From Hondaea fermentalgiana (lineage: Eukaryota > Sar > Bigyra > Thraustochytrida > Thraustochytriidae): a stretch of DNA of 64,000 bases. Of the stretch, positions 32,596 to 42,859 are shown in pieces. The position numbers were made by a program, and so were the translations under genes. The notes under the pieces are model-generated. The model had not been told where the DNA came from, did no database searches, and saw only the letters and a list, made by a program, of their open reading frames with translations. The DNA is taken from assembly GCA_014084085.1 (NCBI GenBank), contig NPFB01000009.1, positions 190,278 through 254,277 on the forward strand, in the 5' to 3' direction. The first letter of the stretch is position 1; every line of letters starts with the position of its first letter.

Positions 32596-32934
32596 CGAAG
32601 CGAATCGAGCAAGAAAGCGGCACAGTGCTTGCCACTGTAGTCAGTCAGTCAGTAAGTGGACCAAATCAAACGCTCACACGCAAATCTTAACTCTGACCGA
32701 CTCAAGAATCGACTTTCATCTCATCACAATCGGATCTTGTGAAAAGAATGAGAGCAAAGGAAAAGCAATTTTGACTATCTAAACAGACTGGGTATTTTTC
32801 GAGAGTGCGCGATTCACAACTTGAAGAAAACAAAGACTTTTAAAGACGAAATATAGCAAGACACCTTCGTTTTGCGTCATGAAGAAAACTGCACGGCGTC
32901 CATTTTGTGCTTGTACGCGCAAAGATATTCCACC
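32596..32934. other. 3' flank between convergent genes
   Basis: AT-richer than the coding sequence on either side. It must hold both termination and polyadenylation regions. No ORF of note. Confidence 0.6.
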
Positions 32935-35054
32935 TTAGTGAAGCAGAATAATCTGCGTATTTTGCACAATCTTTTGGGCAACCTTGGGCCGATATTGTGC
33001 GAGATTGTCACCGAGCATCTTGATTTCGATCATGTATGCACGTAGATTATGTCCGCCGCGCGACAGAGCTTTGCAGTCCTTGGCAAGAGCTCCGCGCTGC
33101 ATGCTACAATCATACTTTCGGAGCTCTTTGCGGAGCCGTTCGCGAACAGCAATAAGTTCTGCTGCTTGCGACTCGTTCCATGACACCGTCTCGGAGGATG
33201 CTTGCATCAGCGTGGTAGATCGACCAAGAATATTGATCTTGGCGCCGACAAAAAGATCCCAGGCTTCGAGCGTACCATGCCGCCCAACTCCATGTGAGAG
33301 CGTGTACACCTTTTCGGCGCCTTCGATGATGACCTGGAAGTTGCCCGAATCAACATGAAAGTAGATGTCTATATGTCGTCGAACAACTTTATCAGCCCTT
33401 GCTCTGCCATCGTTCCACCAGGATTTGAAACATAGTGTCTCGGGCTTTGATCCATGCTTGCTAGGCTTTGTGCGCTTGTTGGCAAAGACCCCCTTTTCGA
33501 GATTTTGTCGGACGTGGAAAGACTGACTAGTCTTGGAGTGGAGAAGACCGTTCTCATCGCTCAGCACGACACCTTGCTCAAGAGTCGGGGCCATTCCTTG
33601 TCCTTTGCCGGCAGCAAAATTGTAGTAGTATGACACTTGAGCCCGATATTGCGACCCGTCCTCGGCCTTGATTTTGTAAGGAAAAGTAAAATGAATCCAT
33701 GCCATTGCGGGATCGAGATCCGCGTCAAGCGCGCTGTAGCGTTGAAGTTGCTCGATCTGCTGTCGCTCGTGCTGCACTAGCTCCTTGAAATAGCTCGTTC
33801 CAGGGTGATCGTCGCGCTCCTCCTTGGTGTCAACATTGCGAAAAAGCGGATGCAATGATCCTAAAGGATGCAGGACCTGCCAGCCAGGAGGCAACGGGGT
33901 TTGCAGGGCTTGAAGAACAATCCATAAAAGTCGAGGTTCAGACTCAGGGTTGATACCCCAGGCCTTAGCAAGGGCCGCAACTTGGGCATGCGTGATGCGG
34001 TGAAAAGCTGGAATCGGCCATTCTCCATGCATGGTATCTGTCGGCTTATGTGTGAGAAGGACCTCAATGAGCACGGGCGAGATTGTACTGGAAGTCTTGG
34101 AACGATGGTCCTCGATTGTCTTGCAAGATTCGAGCAAGTCCACAAACCCCTCAAAATCAAGCGCTGCGTTTTCGATGCAGCAGAGGTCTGGAAGAGCATT
34201 GCCTGCCGCAATTTTCAAAAACCAAGTGCATGTCGAGCAAATGGCGCGGAACTCCAGCTTCGCCTCAATTGCATCCATTATGGACTCCGCTTGAATGCCC
34301 GATGACTCGGGTCGCTCGGCGGACTTTGACTCTTGCTCAATGCTCTTCTCTTCGTCGTTGGATTTTGCAGTCGCCCCAAGCTGAGCTTCTTGTTCATAGG
34401 CCGCAACGCCATTGTATATCTCCCGCAGAGCAAGCAAGGTATTGGCTTGCGCTGCGCGTGCAGGTACAGGGCGATGTTTGGTCCAAAGACTTGCAAAGTC
34501 CTTCACATTCGGACGCGAGCGACCTGCTCCTCTATATCATCGTAATGTGTTCGAAGACACTTCGTTAGCTTTTTTGTATTTTCCCTTGGCCTCATTCACG
34601 AGGCGTATAATGCATTCGCCCATTCGCAAGAGTAATCAAACGTACATGATATCGAGAACAAAGTCGTCCGCGAGAATTTCCGGTACACACAAAGGTCTCA
34701 ACCATGCAGATCTGTACATCAATCGCAGCGTCTCCGGATCACGTTTACGGATGAGCTAATGACCACGTCAAAGGAAACAGGAGAATGAATGTGAGCATAC
34801 TTGATATCCTGTCTTTCGTGTTCGAGAACAAGAGCGAGCTAATGACTTACTTTGAAGAGCGCAGGCAGGTCGATAGTGTCTGCACGCCGCGCACCCGGAC
34901 CCACGCTTCTTAAATCATCGATTTCCGAATCAGTGGTCTCGTCAGACGAGTCTTTCCCGGCGCATTTGCGCTCCGCGTCCTTTGCCTCGAGTGTCTTGAG
35001 GTCGACAAGAGCTGCGAGCTCTTTGAGCGCCTTGACGCCGTCCGACACCGACAT
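32935..35054 (-). CDS. CEP164-like WW-domain protein (probable centrosomal or ciliary), three exons
   Basis: Exons 35054-34851, 34755-34646 and 34531-32935 join to a 636-residue frame; introns 34850-34756 (GTAAGT...TTAG) and 34645-34532 (GTACGT...ATAG). The summed exon length is a multiple of three and the joins read smoothly (ALFK-LIRKRD; LDI-IGAGRSRP). Around residues 300-360 the order LLWIVLQAL, PLPPGW, DDHPGTSYF, KELV matches the helix-plus-WW arrangement known from CEP164 and related basal-body proteins. The second WW Trp is replaced by Asp, so ligand binding may be altered. The last 250 residues contain a conserved-looking segment (HIDIYFHVDSGNFQV, GRHGTLEAWDLFVGAKI) that I cannot name. 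It is divergent from the PX-VPS9 gene with only about 317 bp between starts. The exon model is firm and the ciliary role is an inference from family. Confidence 0.7.
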
Positions 35055-35371
35055 TCTCAGCGCTACGTCTGCTCGAGTTTTCCTCGGACTGTCTGGTCTC
35101 TTTGGCCTTGCCTTGCTTTGCCTTGCTTTGTCTTGCTGCCAAGGTAAGTCACGTGGTCACATATGATTCGCTCATACACAAGGCTAAGCCTAGGTCTAGC
35201 CTATGTCATCTGGCTCAATCCAGAGATCAGCAGTCATACTAGGCTCGCAGTGAAGTGCCTCTGCACGTATCGTCATAACGGATATGATTGTGCGTAGTTT
35301 TGTATTGGAAAAAAAATTGTCATATAATATAATTTATGTTACCGGAATCAATACCATTCTGTTCTCCTAAG
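35055..35371. promoter_or_regulatory. Short bidirectional promoter region
   Basis: 317 bp separate the start codons of the CEP164-like gene (-) and the PX-VPS9 gene (+). It includes TTGCC/CTTTG-rich repeats near 35100-35140 and an AT-rich stretch near 35300-35335. It should serve both genes. Confidence 0.5.
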
Positions 35372-37456
35372 ATGGCGAGTCTGCTTGCAGAGGTAGGCCA
35401 CGACTGCAATCTACAAACTACGTCGACAATTCTGTCCCTTGAAAGTATCATGGCGGGGACCAGGGGATCAAGCTGGCGGCCTCCGCCGCCGCTGCCGCCG
35501 CCTGTGCCTCCACGTACGTATCGTGAGCACTGGTTTGTGGTCGACGGCAAGCTGCGTCCAAAAGTCCCGCAGAGACCACCTCCCGGGCGAGTCCCAAAGC
35601 TTTACGAGCAGCTGGCCTTCGTGTCTGTTCCGGCCACGGGAATCAAGTCTGATCTTCATGACCGCGCGCAAAAAGCGTTCACAATGTATTATATCCAGGT
35701 CGACTGCAAGAATGGGTGCGGATGGACTGTGCAGCGCCGCTTTCGTGAACTATTCAAATTCGCGCTGCGAATCAAGCATATACGCAAATCGGGAGTCGAT
35801 CACAATGTAAAATTCCCCAGTAGGTTCTCACGTAAAGCTTCTCTCTCTAGCACACTAATTGAGCAGCGTCGACGGGGCATTGAGGTATTTTTGAGCGCTT
35901 GCGTGCAGAGTGTGGCTCTTGCAAATCCTGCCCAGAACTGGCAGGACGTCGGTAGGGCATTGGAGGAGCTCTTCCTTATGCAAGACAATTACCGGACATC
36001 CTCTATTGACTTCAAGCCTCGAATTCCGTATGGAAGCTTCCAGGTAAAGTCGACACCCTCGGGACTACTCATCGATGCTGATGCGAAAACGCTGCAAGCC
36101 CAAGCGCTCATGCGTCACGCCTTGACAAGGCAGTCTCGCACTATCGAGCTGCCCAGCGCAAACGTTGAACGCAGACGAAAGCTTTCTTCATCTTTAAGGT
36201 CTTCGGCAAAAGGCGATCCGGCGGAGAACGTCTGCCTGAAACTGGGGCGCCTCGTTGCAATGCAGCAGGGCCAGGTCGATCGTTTTGCGTCCAAAATGCT
36301 CCAGATCTACCCAGCACGAGATCTTGAGGTTGCCGAACGTCGTTTGCGCGAGTCTCCGACAGATTCACTATCCGCACGTCCATCCTTTCGAGATTTATTC
36401 CGCAAAAAAAGAGATCCCGGCCGTAGGACCGGATCCAACCATATCGCCACTACACCATTGTTGTCAACAACGCCGTCACACGCTTCAGCGTCGAGGGACG
36501 ATGGAACTGCATCCCCAGCATCTGGCAGAGCCGAGGAACTTTTGCACAGAGTGCATCGCTTTCTTACCCAAATTTCGTGGAAGCTGGTCGAAGCGAATCC
36601 AGACACTGTAAATGAAAGCAAAGAGTTTGGTTTTGACGCCGACTTTTGCTTTGACATGACTCACCGCCTGTTCGAGGCAGCTCTTCTCGAGAGGCACGGA
36701 GACTTGGCGGAGAGACTCCTCTTTGCTGCGTCAGCATGCGCAGCAGCCTTTGAAGATGATTCGCTTGTGCACGAGAAGCTCTGCGACCTTCAGAAAACGT
36801 ACCGGGGCCGTGGCATCCCCCCTGCACTTTTTGGAGCAAAGGCCCACCCCCAATTCTGTACAGATGCCAGTTGCGGAAAGGAGCTTGGACCTGGTAAATC
36901 TTTTGCTTGGGGCTGGGAGGAGGCTGTGGAGGTGATGAATCGTCTTACGAACGAGAGTCTTCCAACGGCCAAAGTGGAAACTATACTGGAATGTGTGGCA
37001 GAGATCCATCGTGGAATCGCAAGTTCGGCTGCAATCACCATGAGCATCCACGAAGAAGACGCAATGGGTGTCTCGTCAGATGGCATTGAGGACGCCGCTT
37101 CTTTCCATATTGAAACAAAGAGCGAGGACACAGGAGCAAGGTCTAGATTGGAAAAAGATGCCACAGAAACTTTAGCTGAGACGACGGAGCTTGAGGAATT
37201 GGACGGAAGTGCGGAATCGATCTCTCCGTCTCCGACACGTCAAACGATGCCTTTCAAGACGCCAAAGGCCGTTGGCGCAGACGACTTTGTCCCTATTTTC
37301 ATATATGTCATTGCCTGCTCAAATTTGCGCCAGCCGTGGACTTTGCACAAGTTCATGTCGACACTGGCGAGTGACTCGCTTCTGTCCACGGAGGCCAAGT
37401 ATTGGCTCACGGTTCTCGAAAGTGGTCTTTTCTTTCTTGCCAATGCTGAATTTTGA
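35372..37456 (+). CDS. PX and VPS9 domain protein, probable Rab5-family exchange factor
   Basis: 694 residues. After a proline-rich N terminus (PPPPLPPPVPP at about 43-53), a PX domain spans roughly 95-200: YYIQVD..., the phosphoinositide-binding motif RRFREL, and IEQRRRGIEVFL. The C-terminal part matches the VPS9 fold that loads GTP on Rab5-type GTPases: AVEVMNRLTNESLPTAKVE, then DDFVPIFIYVIACSN and STEAKYWLTVLESGLFFL at the very end. PX plus VPS9 would place the exchange factor on PI3P-rich endosomes. A Ser/Thr-rich loop (about 585-640) interrupts the VPS9 region and is larger than usual. The ATG at 35372 (AAGATGGCG) was preferred to the in-frame ATG at 35336, which has a poor context; a third in-frame ATG lies at 35450. 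Confidence 0.78.
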   Translation: MASLLAEVGHDCNLQTTSTILSLESIMAGTRGSSWRPPPPLPPPVPPRTYREHWFVVDGKLRPKVPQRPPPGRVPKLYEQLAFVSVPATGIKSDLHDRAQKAFTMYYIQVDCKNGCGWTVQRRFRELFKFALRIKHIRKSGVDHNVKFPSRFSRKASLSSTLIEQRRRGIEVFLSACVQSVALANPAQNWQDVGRALEELFLMQDNYRTSSIDFKPRIPYGSFQVKSTPSGLLIDADAKTLQAQALMRHALTRQSRTIELPSANVERRRKLSSSLRSSAKGDPAENVCLKLGRLVAMQQGQVDRFASKMLQIYPARDLEVAERRLRESPTDSLSARPSFRDLFRKKRDPGRRTGSNHIATTPLLSTTPSHASASRDDGTASPASGRAEELLHRVHRFLTQISWKLVEANPDTVNESKEFGFDADFCFDMTHRLFEAALLERHGDLAERLLFAASACAAAFEDDSLVHEKLCDLQKTYRGRGIPPALFGAKAHPQFCTDASCGKELGPGKSFAWGWEEAVEVMNRLTNESLPTAKVETILECVAEIHRGIASSAAITMSIHEEDAMGVSSDGIEDAASFHIETKSEDTGARSRLEKDATETLAETTELEELDGSAESISPSPTRQTMPFKTPKAVGADDFVPIFIYVIACSNLRQPWTLHKFMSTLASDSLLSTEAKYWLTVLESGLFFLANAEF

Positions 37457-37984
37457 ATGTATTTTCCAACTCGGGGCGTCGACGTTGGTTTCTTCTGATG
37501 TGTCCATCAGACCATCTTTTCTGGAAAATTTGCGTCGGAGTACTCAGACGTGATCACTTTCAGAGCGCGGTGTTTATAACATGAACCTGATTTTTAAGGT
37601 GCAGTGCAACTTCATTGCACTTGCAGCTGTTCTCTTTTGTATGGTGAGGGTGTGACTGGAGAGAGAGGAAGAGAGATGGAGAGAGAGTAATGCATGAAAG
37701 TGAATGCTCGTCTTATGGTTCTTTCTCTACGTGCGTCTTTCAATCACCTTGTTTGTCAGCTTCTCAGCGACTGTGTTGTCGAGAATTCGTGGTAACACTA
37801 CAGGTTTCCTCCCTCCTCCTCCCTTTGCACGTCACCCTCTCTCTAACACCGTCTCTTCTGTCCCCTTTTTTTGCGTGGCTGCGAACGAAAAGAAAACGAG
37901 AAATGGACGTTGGGCTCAACTTTGAGCAACCAACCTCGAACTGAGTGAGCTCAGAGCAAACAAAGAAAGCCACTTTCGGCAGAG
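37457..37984. other. Intergenic region, PX-VPS9 to TPR gene
   Basis: Contains GAGAGA repeats near 37655-37690 and a CT-rich stretch near 37800-37870 just upstream of the TPR start. No credible ORF. Confidence 0.6.
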
Positions 37985-40044
37985 ATGGACGCGGTCGAAG
38001 CACTCAAGTCGCGCGGGAACGCGGCGTTCTTGGCGAAGGACCTCGACCTGGCGCTGGAGCTCTATTCGCGCGGACTCGAGACGCTTGGTCCTCCTTCTCG
38101 GGAGGAAGATGGTGGCGACAGCGACGAGACAACCAAGGTAGGTGGTGCTTGTGCGCGCGCGCTCGCCACGGCAGGCCAAGTCTTGACGCAGGGCGTGAGG
38201 ACAGAGCACGAGTGAGCTTTGCGCTGACAATTAAATCAATGTCCTATTGCATATTCCGCTTGAAAAGGAGAAGGATATTCGGTTGCGCTGTGCGCTTCTG
38301 ACAAATCGCGCCAATACGAGATTCCTCCAAAAGGACTATATCGGCGCCGTCAGGGATGCCGATGAGGCGCTCCTGATAGACCCAAATTGGGAAAAGGTAA
38401 GTGACGCGGCACGTTAATGGCATGAGCAAAAGAAATGGGCTCATTGACGATCATGTTGAAATAAACGGAATACAGGCGCACTTTCGCAAAGGTCAGGCTT
38501 ATATGCAGATGGGTGATGCCGAAAAGGCTACACAGGCCTATCGAAAAGCTCTGAACCAAGGTGCAAGCACTAAAGCATTTGCTCCCCTGTTGCGCAAGGC
38601 CAAGGAAGCTGCAACGGCAAAGGCGCGTGCTACGGTGCAATTGTATCCCGAGAGACCTGGTGCGGCGCGCTCCAAGGAGGAGGAAGAAGCTCGCCGCGCA
38701 CGAGGCAAAATTGAACAGCTCAAGGAGATGCTGAAAGGTGGTGCCAAGGATGCAGACAGCCTTTTGGACGGCCTCTTTTCGCGTATGCAAACGCCGACGC
38801 AATTCAGACAAATTGTGTACCGCAACGCCCAGCTCCCACCTGAGGCTGCAGCGCGCATGCCCAAGAGTTTTCAGGAGCTTGTCTCGAACGAGCTCTATTT
38901 TAAGGCTCTTGTGGATCTCTTTCCAAGTATTCAAGCGAAAGCAGACTCGGTCCTGCAGAACGTCAAGGCCAAGGGTGCAAAGGACGGGCAATTCATGGAC
39001 GAGGCAACCGAGCGCATGTTGCGACCCCAGGTCCTGAACGAAGCCTTTGCGCACAAAGTTGTGGACATGATCCATGAAGTAAATCGCCAGCAAAATGCTT
39101 TGCTATCCCAGGTCGAGCCCTTGGAGGCCTCGCCCGATGCAGACGAGGCGCGTCTGGACCAGATTGGAGAGTCTGCTGTGAATGGGCTCGCCGAAGTTTC
39201 GTGCGGCTACGGCGTCGTCGATCGTGTTCTCGGTGGTGACGAGGAGGAGAGTGCTGAGTGGGTCTCTCTCGTGCGCGCCGATGTTGCAGATCTTTACATG
39301 TCTGGACGCTTCGAGCCCCGCGATGTGGCGGATCTCACAAAGTCGGAGCTTGCTCAAGCGGGCGAGGCCCGAAACGTAGCAAATTACCGGGGTCCGTGGT
39401 CTTGTTGGATGGACCAGAGCGAACTGGCAGAGGATTTTGAGGCTCTAGCAGAGGTAGCACAGCGTCTCCACGCCATGCCGTTCGAGCTCAACCGCAAGCA
39501 TCCTGTGCTGCATCTTCGCAAGCCACTTGCGAATAGGGTTCTCATTTACATTCTCGGCGACCCGGCTGCACTCGTGGCGGAGGCCGAGGACGACGAGGAC
39601 GACGAGGGCGACGAATGTGAAGATGGCAAGACAGATGGAGGTTCATCAGAGGGGGCAAGTTGTGACAAGAATGATCAAGCCGTTTTGGGAGGTCTTCGCG
39701 CACGAAGAGATGGCGGTTTCGGAGACAAAGACAATGGGTTCAAAATTTCAGCCGCATACTTTGCCACAAATCAGGCCTGGAGCAGTGAGAACGGTGGGCA
39801 TATGCGGGTGCGTTCGTCCGTGCCCTCAGGATATGCAGGGCCGAAACCTGCATCGACAATGGACGCAAGCGACCGTGAGTTCGCTTCTTCGAGTGCATGC
39901 CTCGACCCATGCGCAGACAGAGCTGTTGTGTATCGTAGTCGCACGGTAGAGATGAGTGTGGATAGCCTTCAGCGGGCTGCGCAACCGCAGGTGATCGTTT
40001 GCGCTTTCTTCAACGGTCCAGCTGACGAGGGCCGTGGCTATTGA
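37985..40044 (+). CDS. TPR co-chaperone-like protein with carboxylate clamp, three exons
   Basis: Exons 37985-38137, 38268-38396 and 38476-40044 (introns GTAGGT...AAAAG and GTAAGT...TACAG, both phase 0) give 616 residues. Three N-terminal TPRs (about 3-36, 55-90, 94-128) keep all five positions of the Hsp70/Hsp90 carboxylate clamp as in HOP/STI1: Lys8, Asn12, Asn64, Lys94 and Arg98. The protein should therefore bind the EEVD tail of a cytosolic chaperone. The middle (about 160-300) is helical and unrecognised. From about 350 on there is a conserved-looking part (WSCWMDQSELAEDFE, HPVLHLRKPLANRVLIYILGD) and an end reading VIVCAFFNGPADEGRGY that I cannot assign, with an acidic loop between. An AATAAA overlaps the stop codon (40044-40049). 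A second possible acceptor 6 bp downstream would drop two residues from exon 2. Confidence 0.78.
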
Positions 40045-40340
40045 ATAAAGAGAGAATGAATTGCCATGCAGATGCATCCGATCGCGACCCAGGGACTCAG
40101 TCGCTCCCCGATTCTAGCCGCCTTCCACCAGAGACCAAAGACTCCTTGCGTTGCTGGGTCGCCCATCTTGTATGGCCCGACCCTTCTGTGCAGAAAGGCG
40201 CACGCGCAGACAAAGAGCAGGAGTACTGTGAGCCAGCTCGAAAAATTAAAGATAGCAGCCTGCGAGCGTCATGGGTTCACCTGTCAGTTTGTCTTTTTCC
40301 ACGCCCGCTCCTGCGAAACAATCGCCAAGAATCGACACGA

Positions 40341-40402
40341 GTCGGCACGGCACGGCACGGCATGGCACGGCACGGCACGGCACGACTCGGCACGGCATGG
40401 CG
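40341..40402. repeat. (CGGCA)n array
   Basis: About a dozen CGGCA/TGGCA/CGACT pentamers in tandem. Confidence 0.85.
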
Positions 40403-41203
40403 CCTCGCCCGCCTCCGCCTGCCGTCGGTGGCCTCGCGTTCGCCATGCTACCGTTTTCTGCTGTCGTTGCACGACTCCTCGGGGTTCACGTCGAGCTGTG
40501 ACGGCGCTCTGGCCTGGAGGCCGTGCGCGCGATACGCCGCGCGTTCCCGCGCCGCCCTCGCCGTCGCGCCGCCGTCCTCCATTCCGCCGCCCTCCTGCCG
40601 CGCGCACGTACCATTGTCGTGGCTTGAGTTGGCCATCTGTCTCAAGGGAGAGAGTCTCCAGGAGGAGAAGGAGGAGGATCGTCGCACAAATGCAGATGCA
40701 TGTTCATGCCATGCGCAATGCCTGACCTGGCATGGGCCTGACCTGGCATGGCGTGCCTCCAAGAGTTCCGCATCATCGCCGACCACCGCAATGCCAAGCA
40801 TGTAGTAGGCGCAGTTCCTCCGGATAAGAGTGAATTTCCACGGTAAGCCAGCCACCTCGTTCCGCATCTCCACGAGCATCGACATAAATGCCGTTCCCAA
40901 GTTCTGACACGCGCAGTGCTTTGCGACGCCCGGCCTCGCTGCTGCACTGCTGCTTTCACCCCGAGCTATCCTCCGGGCCTCCCCGTCCATGCTCCGCGTG
41001 CCTACAAATTCCTCACAGCGGCATTCTCCCCCGCTGCCCGTCTCCTCGAGCAGCCGCAGCTCCGAGTCGAGCGCTCTCTCGCAGTCGTCGCCGCCATCTC
41101 GTCGCAGCCGCGGCGGCAGCAGCAGCAGCAGCAGAGCCCCGACCGGGCCCGAAGCTCCGCAATTCTTGCAAAGCACTGCTCGTCATGCGCAGCGTTTTCT
41201 AAT

Positions 41204-41303
41204 NNNNNNNNNNNNNNNNNNNNNNNNNNNNNNNNNNNNNNNNNNNNNNNNNNNNNNNNNNNNNNNNNNNNNNNNNNNNNNNNNNNNNNNNNNNNNNNNN
41301 NNN
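41204..41303. other. 100-N assembly gap
   Basis: Exactly 100 N, flanked by GC-rich low-complexity DNA (GCGCGCGAGGCGCGCC on the right), the sort of sequence that breaks assemblies. Confidence 0.99.
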
Positions 41304-41472
41304 CGCGCGCGAGGCGCGCCGCGCCGCGCCGCGTGCGCGAGCGGGCGCGGCCGGAAAACGAGACGAAGTTTCCTCTTCTCTCTTTCTGGCTGCGTGGGGC
41401 GCGCTTGACGTCGTGCTTGTGCGCGCATCGCCGCCGTTGACGTCGTCGTCGGGGGAAGGGTGACGCGGAAGC

Positions 41473-41526
41473 GCAGTGCAGTGCGGTGCAGTGCAGTGCA
41501 GTGCAGTGCAGTGCAGTGCAGTGCAA
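41473..41526. repeat. (GTGCA)n array upstream of the Ras gene
   Basis: About ten GTGCA/GCAGT pentamers end about 50 bp before the Ras start codon, so the array lies in or next to the promoter or 5' leader. Confidence 0.9.
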
Positions 41527-41577
41527 AGCGAGCTAGCACGGAAGGCTCTGTCTGAGCTGAGCTGAGCGACGAGCAGG

Positions 41578-42426
41578 ATGCTGAGCGAGTCGGAGACCTT
41601 TCGCGTCTTCGTGCGGCGGAACAACAATGCGCCCTCGGACAAGCGCGCCTTCGTGGAGGTGAGCACGCGAATGAGCTTCAAAAAATTCCTCAAGGCGGGC
41701 GGGAAGAAACTGGGAATCAAGGCCACGCGGTGCTTTGCACCAACTGCCGGAGGTGGCTTCAACGAGATCACCTTTATCGACGAGCTGCGCAAGGACGACG
41801 AAGTCATCCTGTCCGAGGGCGAAGGTTTTCACGGAGATCACAGTGGCCCGGGCTCCGCAGGCCAAGAGGTCTTCGTTTCGGTTCTCGGGGCCGGTGGTGT
41901 GGGTAAGAGCGCGCTCACTTTGCGTTTTGTACGCGATTTTTTCGTCCAGGACTGGGACCCTACAATCGAGGATGCCTACCGAAAGACGGTCAATGTCGAC
42001 AGCAAGCTCTGCACACTCTCTGTGCTGGATACAGCAGGTCAGGAGGACTTTGAAAGCCTGCGACATCAATGGATGATGGACAAGGACGGCTACGTTTTTG
42101 TCTACAGTGTCGACAAGAAGCAATCTCTGGACGAGCTCGATCCCTTCTTCAATCTATACAAGCACATTAATGGCACTGACTTTCGAGTGCCCATCATTCT
42201 TGTGGCGAATAAGAAAGACATCACTGACCTTGATCCCAACAAACGGGAGGTCACCATTGCCGAGGGCCGCAAGAAAGCTGCAGAGTATGGTGCTATCCAT
42301 GTTGAAACGTCTGCAGCTACCGGCGAGCGCGTCGCCGATGTCTTTGAGAGGCTCATTCTCGAAGTGCGTAAGCGGAAAGCGCCTTCCAAGCCGGCCGGCC
42401 TCGGCTCTAAATGTGCAATTTTGTGA
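41578..42426 (+). CDS. Ras-like GTPase with N-terminal ubiquitin-fold-like (KHA/DCX-type) domain and CaaX box
   Basis: 282 residues. The C-terminal two thirds is a Ras-family GTPase: P loop GAGGVGKS (about 104-111, keeping the Gly12/Gly13 positions), switch I WDPTIEDAYRK, switch II LDTAGQEDFESLR (Gln61 position kept), NKKD and ETSA. It ends in CAIL, a CaaX box whose Leu predicts geranylgeranylation, so it should sit on a membrane and have normal GTPase chemistry. The first 85 residues (FRVFVRR..., FKKFLKAGGKKLGI, ITFIDELRKDDEVILSEG) look like a beta-grasp module of the doublecortin or KHA kind, unusual in front of Ras. The fusion is within one uninterrupted exon. An AATAAA lies only 12 bp past the stop. 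It is convergent with the SCYL1 gene. Confidence 0.88.
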   Translation: MLSESETFRVFVRRNNNAPSDKRAFVEVSTRMSFKKFLKAGGKKLGIKATRCFAPTAGGGFNEITFIDELRKDDEVILSEGEGFHGDHSGPGSAGQEVFVSVLGAGGVGKSALTLRFVRDFFVQDWDPTIEDAYRKTVNVDSKLCTLSVLDTAGQEDFESLRHQWMMDKDGYVFVYSVDKKQSLDELDPFFNLYKHINGTDFRVPIILVANKKDITDLDPNKREVTIAEGRKKAAEYGAIHVETSAATGERVADVFERLILEVRKRKAPSKPAGLGSKCAIL

Positions 42427-42859
42427 ATGAATGAATGAATAAAACGCCCATCAGCTTTCTTGTTTTTACCATTTTCTACGTTTGTTTGTTTGTTTGTTTG
42501 TTTGTTTGGTCGCGATAATGAAGTCAGAAAAAAAAAGTGGACGTCTCCATAGAGGAAAAATGGCACATGCTGCTTCGGCCTCTCTGGTTACACCTCAATT
42601 TCGTTCGTAAACGCACGGTGCTACCTCATTTCCTGCATTCTCGTACAGCGCATCGTAAAAAAAAGAAAAAAGAATCATCGATCAGGTCGGATCGGACTTC
42701 AAAAAAAGATACATTTGGTTCTTTTCTTTATGTAGTAATGCCTATGCAAGCCCGCTGCGTGATCCATGCGCGTCTCGTCCCATTCGAGACTGTGCAACAT
42801 TCATTGACTGACTCACAACGACAAGAAAGCCCCTCACCGTTTTTGTGCATGCTCTTGGC
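42427..42859. other. 3' flank between convergent Ras and SCYL1 genes
   Basis: Contains GAAT repeats, an AATAAA at 42438-42443 (for the Ras transcript) and a (GTTT)n tract at about 42480-42507. No ORF of note. Confidence 0.65.

Larger units (their letters stand above)
40045..41577. other. Intergenic region with a 100-N gap and GC-rich repeats
   Basis: 1.5 kb between the TPR and Ras genes. It holds a GGCACGG/CACGGCAT array, the N gap at 41204-41303 and a GTGCA array just before the Ras gene. A 35-residue stretch readable on the minus strand near 40810-40910 is protein-like but unsupported. The gap prevents a firm statement. Confidence 0.5.
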
